This document shows, one piece after another, positions 1-7,453 of a stretch of 64,000 nucleotides of DNA. The position numbers and the translations under genes are program-made. The notes under the pieces were generated by a model, which saw only the letters and a list, made by a program, of their open reading frames with translations, did no database searches and was not told the DNA's origin. Within the stretch, counting starts at the first letter, position 1. Every line of letters begins with the position of its first letter. Source of the DNA: an uncultured Bacteroidales bacterium (lineage in GTDB: Bacteria; Bacteroidota; Bacteroidia; Bacteroidales; P3); the NCBI GenBank assembly GCA_900316965.1, contig ONEY01000004.1, positions 1-64,000 of the forward strand, given 5' to 3'.

Positions 1-1
1 T

Positions 2-178
2 GGAATGATGACTCCGGCCGAAGCCTCTGTGTTGAGTGGTGACCGGGAAATGAAATGGACCAGCTATAGGCAAATGGCAATAAAAAGCAGGGATAATGCG
101 GGTATCACTGAATATCCTTTACCCGTGCCGTCCTGTCATGGGTTTCCTTCCGGCCTACGGCCTCCAGTCAACCCATGA
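2..178 (+). CDS. Possible 3' end of an ORF running in from outside the window
   Basis: A plus-strand frame is open from base 2 to a TGA at 176-178 (58 codons, no start needed inside the window). The product is not recognised. Its last 15 codons lie inside the palindrome at 132-182, which is unusual for a genuine protein end, so the frame may be real only in part or may be chance. No promoter or ribosome signal can be assessed. Confidence 0.2.
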   Translation, partial: GMMTPAEASVLSGDREMKWTSYRQMAIKSRDNAGITEYPLPVPSCHGFPSGLRPPVNP

Positions 179-182
179 CAGG
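132..182. repeat. 13-bp perfect inverted repeat with inner GGCC hairpin
   Basis: The arms CCTGTCATGGGTT (132-144) and AACCCATGACAGG (170-182) are perfectly complementary and enclose a 25-nt loop that itself contains GGCCTACGGCC. There is no T-tract on either side, so it is not a standard terminator. It may be a REP-like palindrome, a recombination site remnant or the end of a mobile element; no transposase is adjacent. Confidence 0.5.
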
Positions 183-272
183 GATAAGACCTGTACAGTA
201 AACAAATTATAGGGCTAACAAAATATAGTCAACATTTATCAGTTATTAATCACAAACAAGAGTCAACCTAAA

Positions 273-485
273 TCAGGAAACGACATATGGCTCACCTAGA
301 TAGGAGAAGAGGATTTGGAGTTGGCGGGGGGAGAGGCGTTTTTGGGCGGGGCGGTAGCCGGTGGGGCGGAGGGCATTGAGGAGGCCAGGGGTAAGGTTGA
401 TTTCGCGGGCGAGGAGGCGGCTCGCGGTTTTCTTGCTACAGCCGTCGAAATAGGCCATGGCGAGGTCTTGCTTGAATTGGTACAT
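273..485 (-). CDS. DUF4248-like small protein
   Basis: About 70 residues. The pattern of an N-terminal FKxxLAxxYF stretch, a central helix, GYRPxQKxLxPRQ and a final LGEP matches the DUF4248 family, small Bacteroidales proteins of unknown function often found near HU-like DNA-binding proteins or phage-type genes. I chose the internal start at 485 because family members begin close to the F-K segment; an ATG at 509 adds eight residues. The antisense frame is a shadow. Function unknown; it could be a small DNA-binding protein (inference). Confidence 0.6.
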   Translation of the reverse strand: MYQFKQDLAMAYFDGCSKKTASRLLAREINLTPGLLNALRPTGYRPAQKRLSPRQLQILFSYLGEPYVVS

Positions 486-589
486 AATAATGAAATTTAA
501 ATGAAACAAAAGGCCTGACTTTAGAGTCTAGGCCGGAATTAGATTCAAGGAAAAATTCATATTATGCATCGAATCGCTGGCAAGACTGT

Positions 590-630
590 AAAAAGAGAGC
601 CACGGCAGGCGCGATGTGTGCCTGCCGTGA
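590..630 (-). terminator. Rho-independent terminator of the 5285-687 operon
   Basis: The 10-bp stem CACGGCAGGC / GCCTGCCGTG (601-610 and 620-629) is followed on the minus strand by GCTCTCTTTTT. It lies 57 nt beyond the stop of the metalloprotease gene, as expected for the end of this operon. Confidence 0.75.
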
Positions 631-686
631 CAGATGGAACGAATCTCGGTGTCGTTTTTTACGAACGTTTTTTCTATTTGGGAAAA

Positions 687-3206
687 TTAACGAACTTCAA
701 GAATGGCACCTTGCTTCACTGAGACCCCAGATTTCAGCAACACGTCATTTTCTGCGTCCATAATCACGTGAGAACCGTTCTCAAGAATTACATCACCGTA
801 TGGCTTCTGCGTGGTGACATCTCGTCCGGCTCGAATAGCATTACCTGTTTCATAGGCATTGCCATAATACGTTGTGTCTTGGATAAATCTGTTACTGCCG
901 AATTCTTGGAAATGGCCTTCACTCCCTATTGCTAGTGGGAAATTGACGAGTGGCGTCGCGGTACAGTTGCTTTGCCCTGAAAATATTTCAGGATTTAGAC
1001 CAAGTTGGTATCCATGATGTAAGTTGATGGCACTGAGCTCATTCACAAGCTCTATATTTGCACCGTCTTCTATACAAATATAAGCACCACTATTTATTTC
1101 AACATGTCCTGTTTTTTTTACCCTCAATGTCGCACCCGATTTTACATGGAGCGTTCCTGTCGCATTAATGTTCAGCACAGCACCATTTTCTATCTCATAC
1201 AAAGAACCAGACTCTAGTACCAATGTGGATTGGTTCTTGACGTTTACAGTTGAGGCTGACTCTTGTTTAAAAAATGAGCCATTTCTGCAAGTAAAAGTAG
1301 TCGGGTTAATAAAATCATCTATGTTCGATGAAGTCTGATTCTCATTTGCAGGATTTTTGTGGCGATTCGGTGTTCCACTTTTATCAATATCAACAGTGAC
1401 TGAAGATAATATGTCTACATCAGGAAGGTTATTACTTGTAATATCCGTTAGTACTATTGAGGATGCTGCCCAACGAACGTTTTTGTCTATTTTTACATCA
1501 TCAATTTGTATTTTGACTACCATGCTTCCATCAGAGTTATGACATAAAACCTCGAAAGATATACCATTTAGGTAATAATCTCCCATCTTTTTTAATGATT
1601 TGTTATATGTGGGAATGTTTTTTACACATGGGTTTCGTGCAATACCGACCTTGTCTCCACTTTTGAATTGTAAGCCTGTGCCAGTAAAATATTTGGCTGT
1701 TGGCAATTCATTGTCAACCTGAACAGCCTCGGTTTGCTCGTTCTCATGGTTAGTGCTATTATTGTCCGAATTGTATCCTATAAATCCATTATTATCAAAA
1801 TCATGTCTAATGGCTTCGTTGTTGTTTTGTCCACCGATTGGATTCTTATCCCCTTTAAATAATTGAAAAGTAGCATTGGAATCATATGGATTGCATAAAG
1901 CCCCTGGATATATTGGCATTAGACTAAAGGAGTAGTCGTAGTCTCCTCCCTCAGAAAGCCATCTGATTCCATTCCCATTGTTGAATAAATTCACATAGCC
2001 CTCATCTTTAACATGAGAATATGATTCCACGTATGCAATAAGTCCACGTTTGTATTCAGTTATGGGACTGTCACAAAAAGTTGTACCGTTGAAATTCCCA
2101 TCGAATGTAGATTGACACTGATGATTTTCCAGCCAAAGATATTGATACTTTCCACTTTCGGTAGGTATTCTGATCCTTATGGCATCTCCTGTTGTAATAA
2201 AATCCCTTAATGTGAATATGCCATTTGTTGCAGACAAGTCAGATGGACTGCTAATATCGGAATTAATCCCAGAGGCTTTTATTTGAGGAATCCAGTCAAG
2301 AATATAACGTTCCCAGCCCGTGGCACAAGTATAGCTTTGAGTCAAATGCATCATACCCCAACCAGCAATGGGCTCATAAAAGTAGTTCCCTGCCACATTG
2401 TTTCCTCCTGCATAATGAGGAGCATCGTATAGGCTATGCCCAACTTCGTGAGGGAAGATATCAATTGGATTAATAGTGCCGCTCGTGTGAGAAAAGCCTT
2501 CCCTTACTCCATAATTACCCATATTATTACCACTATAAGTTTGATTAATTCCAGTAGAGGATACTCCGTCATAATAGATTGATTTTAACCATCCTGGAGG
2601 TAGTATTGGGTTCCACTCCCTCGAAAATCTATGGCAAAATACAACATAATCTGCGATGTGATCCGCCGGAGACGAAGAGTTATCAAATGAATAATTGGGT
2701 TTGTTTTCCCTGTTGTCATACGGACTCCAATCGAAAGTGTTTGGTATTTGGTCTAAAACTTTTTTATGGAATTCTCCACGAGATGAAACAGTCGTGGGAT
2801 CTACCGTGATTACTTGAGGATAATAATCTGCCACTAATCGAAATCTACCACCAGACATTTGGTAATAGAAATTTGATACGGATTTACGATTGTTATCAGA
2901 ATATATCTCTTGTGGGAATTCTGCGAAATCGTTATAAAAAGCCTTTTCTGTAGACGAGGTCGCCCAATCCGGATATGCTCCATTATTCCAGCCTGGCAAG
3001 TCTAGGGTGTCATAGATTCCTCCATAAGTTATAAAAATAATTAATACACGCAAGTCCCCTTTTGGAGTAAACACTCCACCATTTTCGATATGAGATGTAG
3101 TCTTGGACTCTAACGTATTTGTTTGTTCATAGCCACATACAATCTGCCCTAAAGCGGTATGTATTATTAGTCCAATCAATAATAACAATATTAGACCCTT
3201 TTTCAT
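687..3206 (-). CDS. Secreted M6-like zinc metalloprotease
   Basis: 839 residues with an N-terminal signal peptide (residues 1-20, ending LG-Q). The motif HEVGH at 253-257, followed by SLYDAPHY, fits the HExxH zinc-protease signature of M6/immune-inhibitor-A-like peptidases; the glutamate is the expected catalytic base. The C-terminal third (about 645-839) is a low-complexity region with repeated xSGAxLxVxxxGxVxI units, as in right-handed beta-helix cargo of Bacteroidales, and lacks a clear type A sorting domain. It is the last gene of a three-gene operon: the preceding gene stops 1 nt upstream of this start. Probably degrades extracellular protein; substrate unknown. Confidence 0.75.
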   Translation of the reverse strand: MKKGLILLLLIGLIIHTALGQIVCGYEQTNTLESKTTSHIENGGVFTPKGDLRVLIIFITYGGIYDTLDLPGWNNGAYPDWATSSTEKAFYNDFAEFPQEIYSDNNRKSVSNFYYQMSGGRFRLVADYYPQVITVDPTTVSSRGEFHKKVLDQIPNTFDWSPYDNRENKPNYSFDNSSSPADHIADYVVFCHRFSREWNPILPPGWLKSIYYDGVSSTGINQTYSGNNMGNYGVREGFSHTSGTINPIDIFPHEVGHSLYDAPHYAGGNNVAGNYFYEPIAGWGMMHLTQSYTCATGWERYILDWIPQIKASGINSDISSPSDLSATNGIFTLRDFITTGDAIRIRIPTESGKYQYLWLENHQCQSTFDGNFNGTTFCDSPITEYKRGLIAYVESYSHVKDEGYVNLFNNGNGIRWLSEGGDYDYSFSLMPIYPGALCNPYDSNATFQLFKGDKNPIGGQNNNEAIRHDFDNNGFIGYNSDNNSTNHENEQTEAVQVDNELPTAKYFTGTGLQFKSGDKVGIARNPCVKNIPTYNKSLKKMGDYYLNGISFEVLCHNSDGSMVVKIQIDDVKIDKNVRWAASSIVLTDITSNNLPDVDILSSVTVDIDKSGTPNRHKNPANENQTSSNIDDFINPTTFTCRNGSFFKQESASTVNVKNQSTLVLESGSLYEIENGAVLNINATGTLHVKSGATLRVKKTGHVEINSGAYICIEDGANIELVNELSAINLHHGYQLGLNPEIFSGQSNCTATPLVNFPLAIGSEGHFQEFGSNRFIQDTTYYGNAYETGNAIRAGRDVTTQKPYGDVILENGSHVIMDAENDVLLKSGVSVKQGAILEVR

Positions 3207-3207
3207 A

Positions 3208-4104
3208 TTACTGTTTTATTATTTTAATTTGTGATTTCGAATAATTTGTCTCAACGAATAGCAAATATATTCCCTGTGGTAAATTCTTTATACAAACTTT
3301 GTCTTTACAACTGATATTGTCCAATATCAGATGCCCCATCATATCATAGATTTTTGCCGATTCAATATATTCGTCACTATTAATGTATATCCAATCGTTG
3401 CAGGGGTTTGGCCATATATGTACTTTTTGATTCTCTACGCAATCATTAATCCCCACAGGGCGAACAACACAGTCTTCTTCCGACCAGCCTTCCATGGAGT
3501 AGTGATAGATTAATTCCCCATCTTTGTGACAACAAACCATCCGGCTTCCGATGATATGCAAACGTAAATAATCTAAAAGATTTGAACAACCAACCCCCTC
3601 AATAAACATTATGGAGCGTTCGGTAAATTCATCAATGAGTGTAATTGTGTAATACCCGTCTTGTGTAAGTGTATCCAGTACAGTATACATGACACTATCT
3701 CGATAATCAACATAGTTTGGCAACCAAATTGTATCACCGATAGAAAGAGACATGTCTGCTATTATTAAATCGGCATTCCCATCCGGAAATCGACACCATA
3801 GCTTTCCTGTTGCAGTATCTTCCCTAAGAAAAAAATCAAGAGAAGAATCTCTGCCTTCAGAATAACCATTATGCCAATATACTGCAGAATACTCTACTTT
3901 CTTGAAATACATGTCACTAATCAATGTGTCATTGGTAATTCGCAATAATTGATTTTCCCATGGAACATCATAGTATTCCGTCACCCCGTTCCATTCAGTT
4001 GATTCCAGACCGAAAAAAGACTGGAATCCGTTCTGATGTTGAGCAAAACCAACTGTAGTATAACACAATGCTACCGAGCACAATAATAGTTTTTTCGTTT
4101 TCAT
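3208..4104 (-). CDS. T9SS type A sorting domain-containing protein
   Basis: 298 residues, signal peptide about 1-21 (ends in FAQ). The last 85 residues form a typical type A C-terminal sorting domain: IWPNPC near 228, then a YDMMG-type turn, LPQGIYLL and a lysine-rich end. This domain directs export through the T9SS and is normally cleaved off or used to anchor cargo at the cell surface. The central part (30-210) is not recognised; it has many Asp/Tyr/Trp residues and looks like a globular beta-rich domain. It lies between an S74-domain protein (8-nt gap) and a metalloprotease (1-nt gap), so the three are probably cotranscribed and exported together. Confidence 0.75.
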   Translation of the reverse strand: MKTKKLLLCSVALCYTTVGFAQHQNGFQSFFGLESTEWNGVTEYYDVPWENQLLRITNDTLISDMYFKKVEYSAVYWHNGYSEGRDSSLDFFLREDTATGKLWCRFPDGNADLIIADMSLSIGDTIWLPNYVDYRDSVMYTVLDTLTQDGYYTITLIDEFTERSIMFIEGVGCSNLLDYLRLHIIGSRMVCCHKDGELIYHYSMEGWSEEDCVVRPVGINDCVENQKVHIWPNPCNDWIYINSDEYIESAKIYDMMGHLILDNISCKDKVCIKNLPQGIYLLFVETNYSKSQIKIIKQ

Positions 4105-4112
4105 GACGATTC

Positions 4113-5285
4113 TTATTTTGTTAATACCATTCGTTTTGTTCCGACAATTTGTTCATCTACTACCAACGAATAAATATACATACCAGCATTAAGAGTGGAG
4201 CCACTGATAACCACTTGCCCATTGCCGAATGCATGTATGGGGTATGACTGCATCAGTTCTCCCGTTAAGTTGAAAACGAGTATATTTGCACTGGTTGCGT
4301 CTGTTGGAATAAAGTATTCGATTGTTGTAGCACTTGTGAAGGGGTTGGGGGAATTTTGATATAATACAGCACCATTTGTAATGGAGGAATTTGAGTTCGT
4401 ACTGCGATGAGCTCTAGATTCATGGTCAACGGTGGAGTCCGATTGCATCCCCCTAAGATAATCCTCGTAGTCCTCTATTAGATCTAAAGAAACTCCTCTG
4501 TTTTCAATGGCTGTGTACAATTCACGGAAAGCGGACACGATGATAGGAATCATTTCCAGATAGTTCACATACTGGTTACCCAACGAATCAAACTCAACAA
4601 TCTCCGGGAAAAGGTCAATAATCTCAGAGGTTATCAGACCATAACGGGTATCGCCAAAGCCTCGTGACTGTAAGGCGGATGTCGCAAGTTGTCTGGCTAA
4701 GTCCTCTTTTTCAGTTAAGCCTTCAGCTCTCTCTATTTCACCAACATTGCCAACAGGTTGAATATTATCAAGAGGTTTATAATTATATGTAACACCATTC
4801 AACCGCATTAATCTTGGAAGTGCATACTGAATGTTTCTGATTGAACTTTTATGGTTGTCATCAGAACTGACGGAGAGCCTATCCAGTCTGACACCATCGT
4901 ATATGGTAAACCGCGGAAGATAATCCCTTTGCCCATTATAGTTCCATTCTGCAACAATATAATCACCATTAAAGGCAGACATTTTGACTCCTTTTTTTCC
5001 ATGCAACCACAGAATATCTGAATCGTACGTGCCAAACTCTCCTATGAACACATTCCAACCATTGTGGTCATATCGTCCGAAATCACCAAATGCCAATTTT
5101 GAACCAGCATTGAATTCCCCGAGCCTTCCTTGAATTGACATTGAAAGAACTCGGTACATATCGTCATCCGGGCGGGTGTCGGGACCAACTATAACTCGAC
5201 CGTCGTTTTTGATGACAAGCTGGGCACTTGCCGTAAAAACCGAGAAAAAGAAAGTAGCCAGTATGATTATTGATTTTTTTTTCAT
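4113..5285 (-). CDS. S74-type chaperone domain protein with T9SS sorting domain
   Basis: 390 residues; signal peptide 1-21. Residues about 138-262 resemble the peptidase S74 intramolecular chaperone domain known from phage tail fibres and bacterial surface proteins (SVSSDD, then LPRLMRLNGVTYNYK, then YGLITSEIIDLFPEIV and a region corresponding to DYxxLIPxLxxAxREL). After a Ser/Thr linker (275-305), residues 307-390 are a type A sorting domain (SPNPF, AGMYIYSLV, final KRMVLTK). S74 domains in phage cut themselves off after helping trimer assembly; whether this one is active cannot be told from sequence. First gene of the 5285-687 operon. Confidence 0.75.
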   Translation of the reverse strand: MKKKSIIILATFFFSVFTASAQLVIKNDGRVIVGPDTRPDDDMYRVLSMSIQGRLGEFNAGSKLAFGDFGRYDHNGWNVFIGEFGTYDSDILWLHGKKGVKMSAFNGDYIVAEWNYNGQRDYLPRFTIYDGVRLDRLSVSSDDNHKSSIRNIQYALPRLMRLNGVTYNYKPLDNIQPVGNVGEIERAEGLTEKEDLARQLATSALQSRGFGDTRYGLITSEIIDLFPEIVEFDSLGNQYVNYLEMIPIIVSAFRELYTAIENRGVSLDLIEDYEDYLRGMQSDSTVDHESRAHRSTNSNSSITNGAVLYQNSPNPFTSATTIEYFIPTDATSANILVFNLTGELMQSYPIHAFGNGQVVISGSTLNAGMYIYSLVVDEQIVGTKRMVLTK

Positions 5286-5309
5286 TTTTTTGTTGTATTT
5301 ATTTTTTGT

Positions 5310-5562
5310 TAAGCTCTTATTTCGCGAGAGCTATTGCGGTTGCTGTAGCACTGTGTGGATTTGCGCAACATTTTCTACTGCCACACAATAGAGTTAGTCG
5401 ATCTACGTTATTAAAAGCAATGTAGAGCAACTGCTCTATGCCTCGGGTGCGGGACGGCAGGGAAGCGTGCGTTGCGAGTTTCTAAATACAATCACGCTCT
5501 CCCTGCTTGGGCACCCTCTCTTTTTTGCCCCGACACAACGGCGCACCAAACTTGTGCGGGGC
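5310..5562 (+). ncRNA. Structured intergenic region, candidate plus-strand small RNA
   Basis: The 466-bp gap 5286-5752 has no gene but holds several inverted repeats: AGCTCT/AGAGCT (5312-5332), TGTGTGG/CCACACA (about 5352-5387), TAGAGCA/TGCTCTA (5423-5438), a long stem GGGTGC-GCAGGGAAGCGTG with CACGCTCTCCCTGC-GCACCC (5445-5516, one bulged base in the inner 13 bp), and CCCCG-CACAA with TTGTG-CGGGG (5528-5562). The long stem is followed on the plus strand by CTCTTTTTTG, the layout of a plus-strand terminator, yet no plus-strand gene precedes it. This suggests a small RNA of roughly 200 nt. No known family is recognised. Confidence 0.3.
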
Positions 5563-5628
5563 TTTGCTATATGAACTGCATGGTTTAGAGAGTGAATTGA
5601 CGGTTATTCCCGCCTTTTTACATTAATT

Positions 5629-5664
5629 AAGTGGTTAATCTGTGTGGCCGCACACTAACCATGG
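5629..5664. repeat. 36-bp imperfect palindrome, copy A
   Basis: Begins AAGTGGTTA and ends ACTAACCATGG, with TGGTTA/TAACCA and GTGTG/CACAC arms. It matches copy B at 7317-7352 at 28 of 36 positions by eye, same length and orientation. It lies just downstream of the NDT-like gene, so it may act as a terminator, although no strong T-tract follows on the minus strand, or it may mark the cassette boundary. Confidence 0.5.
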
Positions 5665-5752
5665 TTGATTTGATTTTTCTTGACCATTTTGAGACATGTG
5701 ACAGGTTTTTGATGGATGAGCTGCCTCACCATAACCAATTTCAGTATAAACA

Positions 5753-6190
5753 TCATTTATCTATCTGTTGTAAAGCGTTGAACAACGTTTTGCAAATGTT
5801 GATGTCAAAATCCAGCAGAAGAGCCTTAATGCTGGACTTGCTTAATCCTTTAGCCAAAAATGGGAGATCATTAAAGTTGCCTATGATGATTATTCTCTTT
5901 TGTAAGGCACAGGCATAACCTAATTCAATCAATGAACTTGTTTGCATTCTTCGGGGATGAATCAGTAAAAAAACATCAGACTTTTCGATTTTCATAAAGT
6001 CTTCATCAACTGATTTGCTTGGGCTGTCAAAACAATTATCGCTATCAATATGTTCAAATTCGTTATAAACTGAATGCCCAAAACTTTTAAGCATATCAAT
6101 AATCGACACTGCATGTTCTTTAAATGACAAGAAGTCTTGAATGTTGCCAAACCCAGTAATTGGCGTTGAAACAAAAATGGTTTTAGTCAT
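5753..6190 (-). CDS. Stand-alone nucleoside 2-deoxyribosyltransferase-like protein
   Basis: 145 residues. The order of motifs matches the nucleoside 2-deoxyribosyltransferase (NDT/RCL) fold: first strand IFVSTPITG (5-13), a helix, then KSDVFLLIHP (70-79) and SSLIELGYACALQK (85-98), where E89 aligns with the catalytic nucleophile glutamate of NDT enzymes. NDT relatives transfer or hydrolyse the N-glycosidic bond of deoxynucleosides or nucleotides. The same module forms the C-terminus of the TIR protein encoded 15 nt upstream, so this looks like a partner subunit from duplication. Cellular substrate unknown; nucleotide cleavage or binding in a defence role is an inference. Confidence 0.6.
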   Translation of the reverse strand: MTKTIFVSTPITGFGNIQDFLSFKEHAVSIIDMLKSFGHSVYNEFEHIDSDNCFDSPSKSVDEDFMKIEKSDVFLLIHPRRMQTSSLIELGYACALQKRIIIIGNFNDLPFLAKGLSKSSIKALLLDFDINICKTLFNALQQIDK

Positions 6191-6205
6191 TATTAGTCTA
6201 GTTAA

Positions 6206-7279
6206 TTATTCATTGTTATCCTCGCTAAAAAGAAGCATTTTGTTGGAAAGAATTTCTTTCTTAAGGTCAGCGAATGTCGAGTATTGACGAACACGTACGT
6301 GTGGAATATTGTCACCAGCATTCTTGATTAGATAGGGAAGGCTTTTTTTGTAGAATATAACTGTTTTTTTGCATAAAGCAATAGCATAACCCAATTCTAC
6401 AAAAGAGCTGGATGGGCGCGGTTTATCAACGATTAAAACAAAACTGTCGACTTGTTTGAGTTTCCTGAAATTATTCTTTACGGCAACATCTTTCCCTTCA
6501 AAATGCGATTTGTCTTCGATTTCAGCAGCAGGACAAGTTACCTCAGAGAATCCAATTGTTGATAATGCCCCAACTATTTCTTTTAATTCTTTGCGCTGCA
6601 ACTGATAATCATCAGTTGACAATGTGCTCATTGGTGCACTGACAAAAACCGTATTCCTTTTAATCGTACTAATTTCCTTAGGATAAATGTATTCGGTATT
6701 ATAGAATCCTTCCCCCTTCAACTTGCCAAAAACCTTTTTGAAGTCTCTCTGAAGTTTTACATAGGCTTTTTTCGAGATTTCATCCAGTTGTGTTTTATCG
6801 ATGTCGATTAACTTTAATTCTTCATTGATGTCAGAAATCATCTTGCAAAATTTTACCCTATCATGGAACTGTACACCATCGCGAGACCGGAATCTGTCAC
6901 GGGGTTGGTCATTGTCATGAAACTGGACACATTGCTTGTCTTGTAACGGGGTTCCTTGTATTGCCTTTTCACTACAATTGAAAAGCAACGGTATGGTTAA
7001 AATGTCATTCCCTGCCAAGGCACCAGCTTCATAGTGAATCCAAGGGGATCTTACGGTGTCCTTGGTGACGCACACGATACCAAACTGGGCACCTTTTAGA
7101 ACATTATTGATTTTGTTTTTCCAATCTTCACCACAGGTGATATTCATGTCGGAAACAAAACACTTCACTTTGCCGGGGAAAATATCGTTTTCTATTCCTT
7201 GTTTCAGTTTTTTGGCGATAGTCTTCCCATGTTCGCCAGACCAACTGATAAAAATCTTATACTCTGTCTTCTTGCTCAT
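6206..7279 (-). CDS. TIR domain protein fused to an NDT-like domain
   Basis: 357 residues from the start at 7279 (an upstream ATG at 7306 would add nine basic residues). Residues 7-90 are a TIR domain: YKIFISWSG, a KVKCFVSD strand, and SPWIHYEAGALAG, where E84 occupies the position of the catalytic glutamate of NAD-cleaving TIR domains. Residues 91-200 are a charged linker with a near-repeat VQFHD (118-122, 136-140). Residues 208-345 repeat the NDT-like fold of the neighbour (NTVFVSAPMS; VDSFVLIVDKPRPSSSFVELGYAIAL, E295). No signal peptide or membrane segment; probably cytosolic. TIR proteins of this type often serve in antiphage defence; no direct evidence here. Confidence 0.7.
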   Translation of the reverse strand: MSKKTEYKIFISWSGEHGKTIAKKLKQGIENDIFPGKVKCFVSDMNITCGEDWKNKINNVLKGAQFGIVCVTKDTVRSPWIHYEAGALAGNDILTIPLLFNCSEKAIQGTPLQDKQCVQFHDNDQPRDRFRSRDGVQFHDRVKFCKMISDINEELKLIDIDKTQLDEISKKAYVKLQRDFKKVFGKLKGEGFYNTEYIYPKEISTIKRNTVFVSAPMSTLSTDDYQLQRKELKEIVGALSTIGFSEVTCPAAEIEDKSHFEGKDVAVKNNFRKLKQVDSFVLIVDKPRPSSSFVELGYAIALCKKTVIFYKKSLPYLIKNAGDNIPHVRVRQYSTFADLKKEILSNKMLLFSEDNNE

Positions 7280-7316
7280 TTTGTTTCTTTTTTTGTGATA
7301 ATACATCTATGAAATA

Positions 7317-7352
7317 AAGTGGTTAGTGGGCGTGGGTGCCCACTAACCACGG
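7317..7352. repeat. 36-bp palindrome, copy B, with 13-bp perfect stem
   Basis: GTGGTTAGTGGGC (7319-7331) and GCCCACTAACCAC (7338-7350) form a perfect stem with a 6-nt loop. It lies between the end of the T9SS gene at 7454 and the start of the TIR gene. On the minus strand it is followed by ACTTTATTTC, so it may terminate the upstream gene; it also resembles copy A beyond the other end of the TIR/NDT cassette. Confidence 0.6.
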
Positions 7353-7453
7353 ATTGTTTTGGCTATTTCTTCACGAGTTTGAGGTATGACACAAGCTCCT
7401 GTGGAGTGCGTGGAGAGGCATTTTTTGGGGCTACGGGTGTTTGAGGGCTGGAA

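Noticed and set aside
5321..5562. SRP RNA, 6S RNA or RNase P RNA in the structured gap
   Set aside because: None of the hallmark sequences of these RNAs is present; only generic hairpins are.
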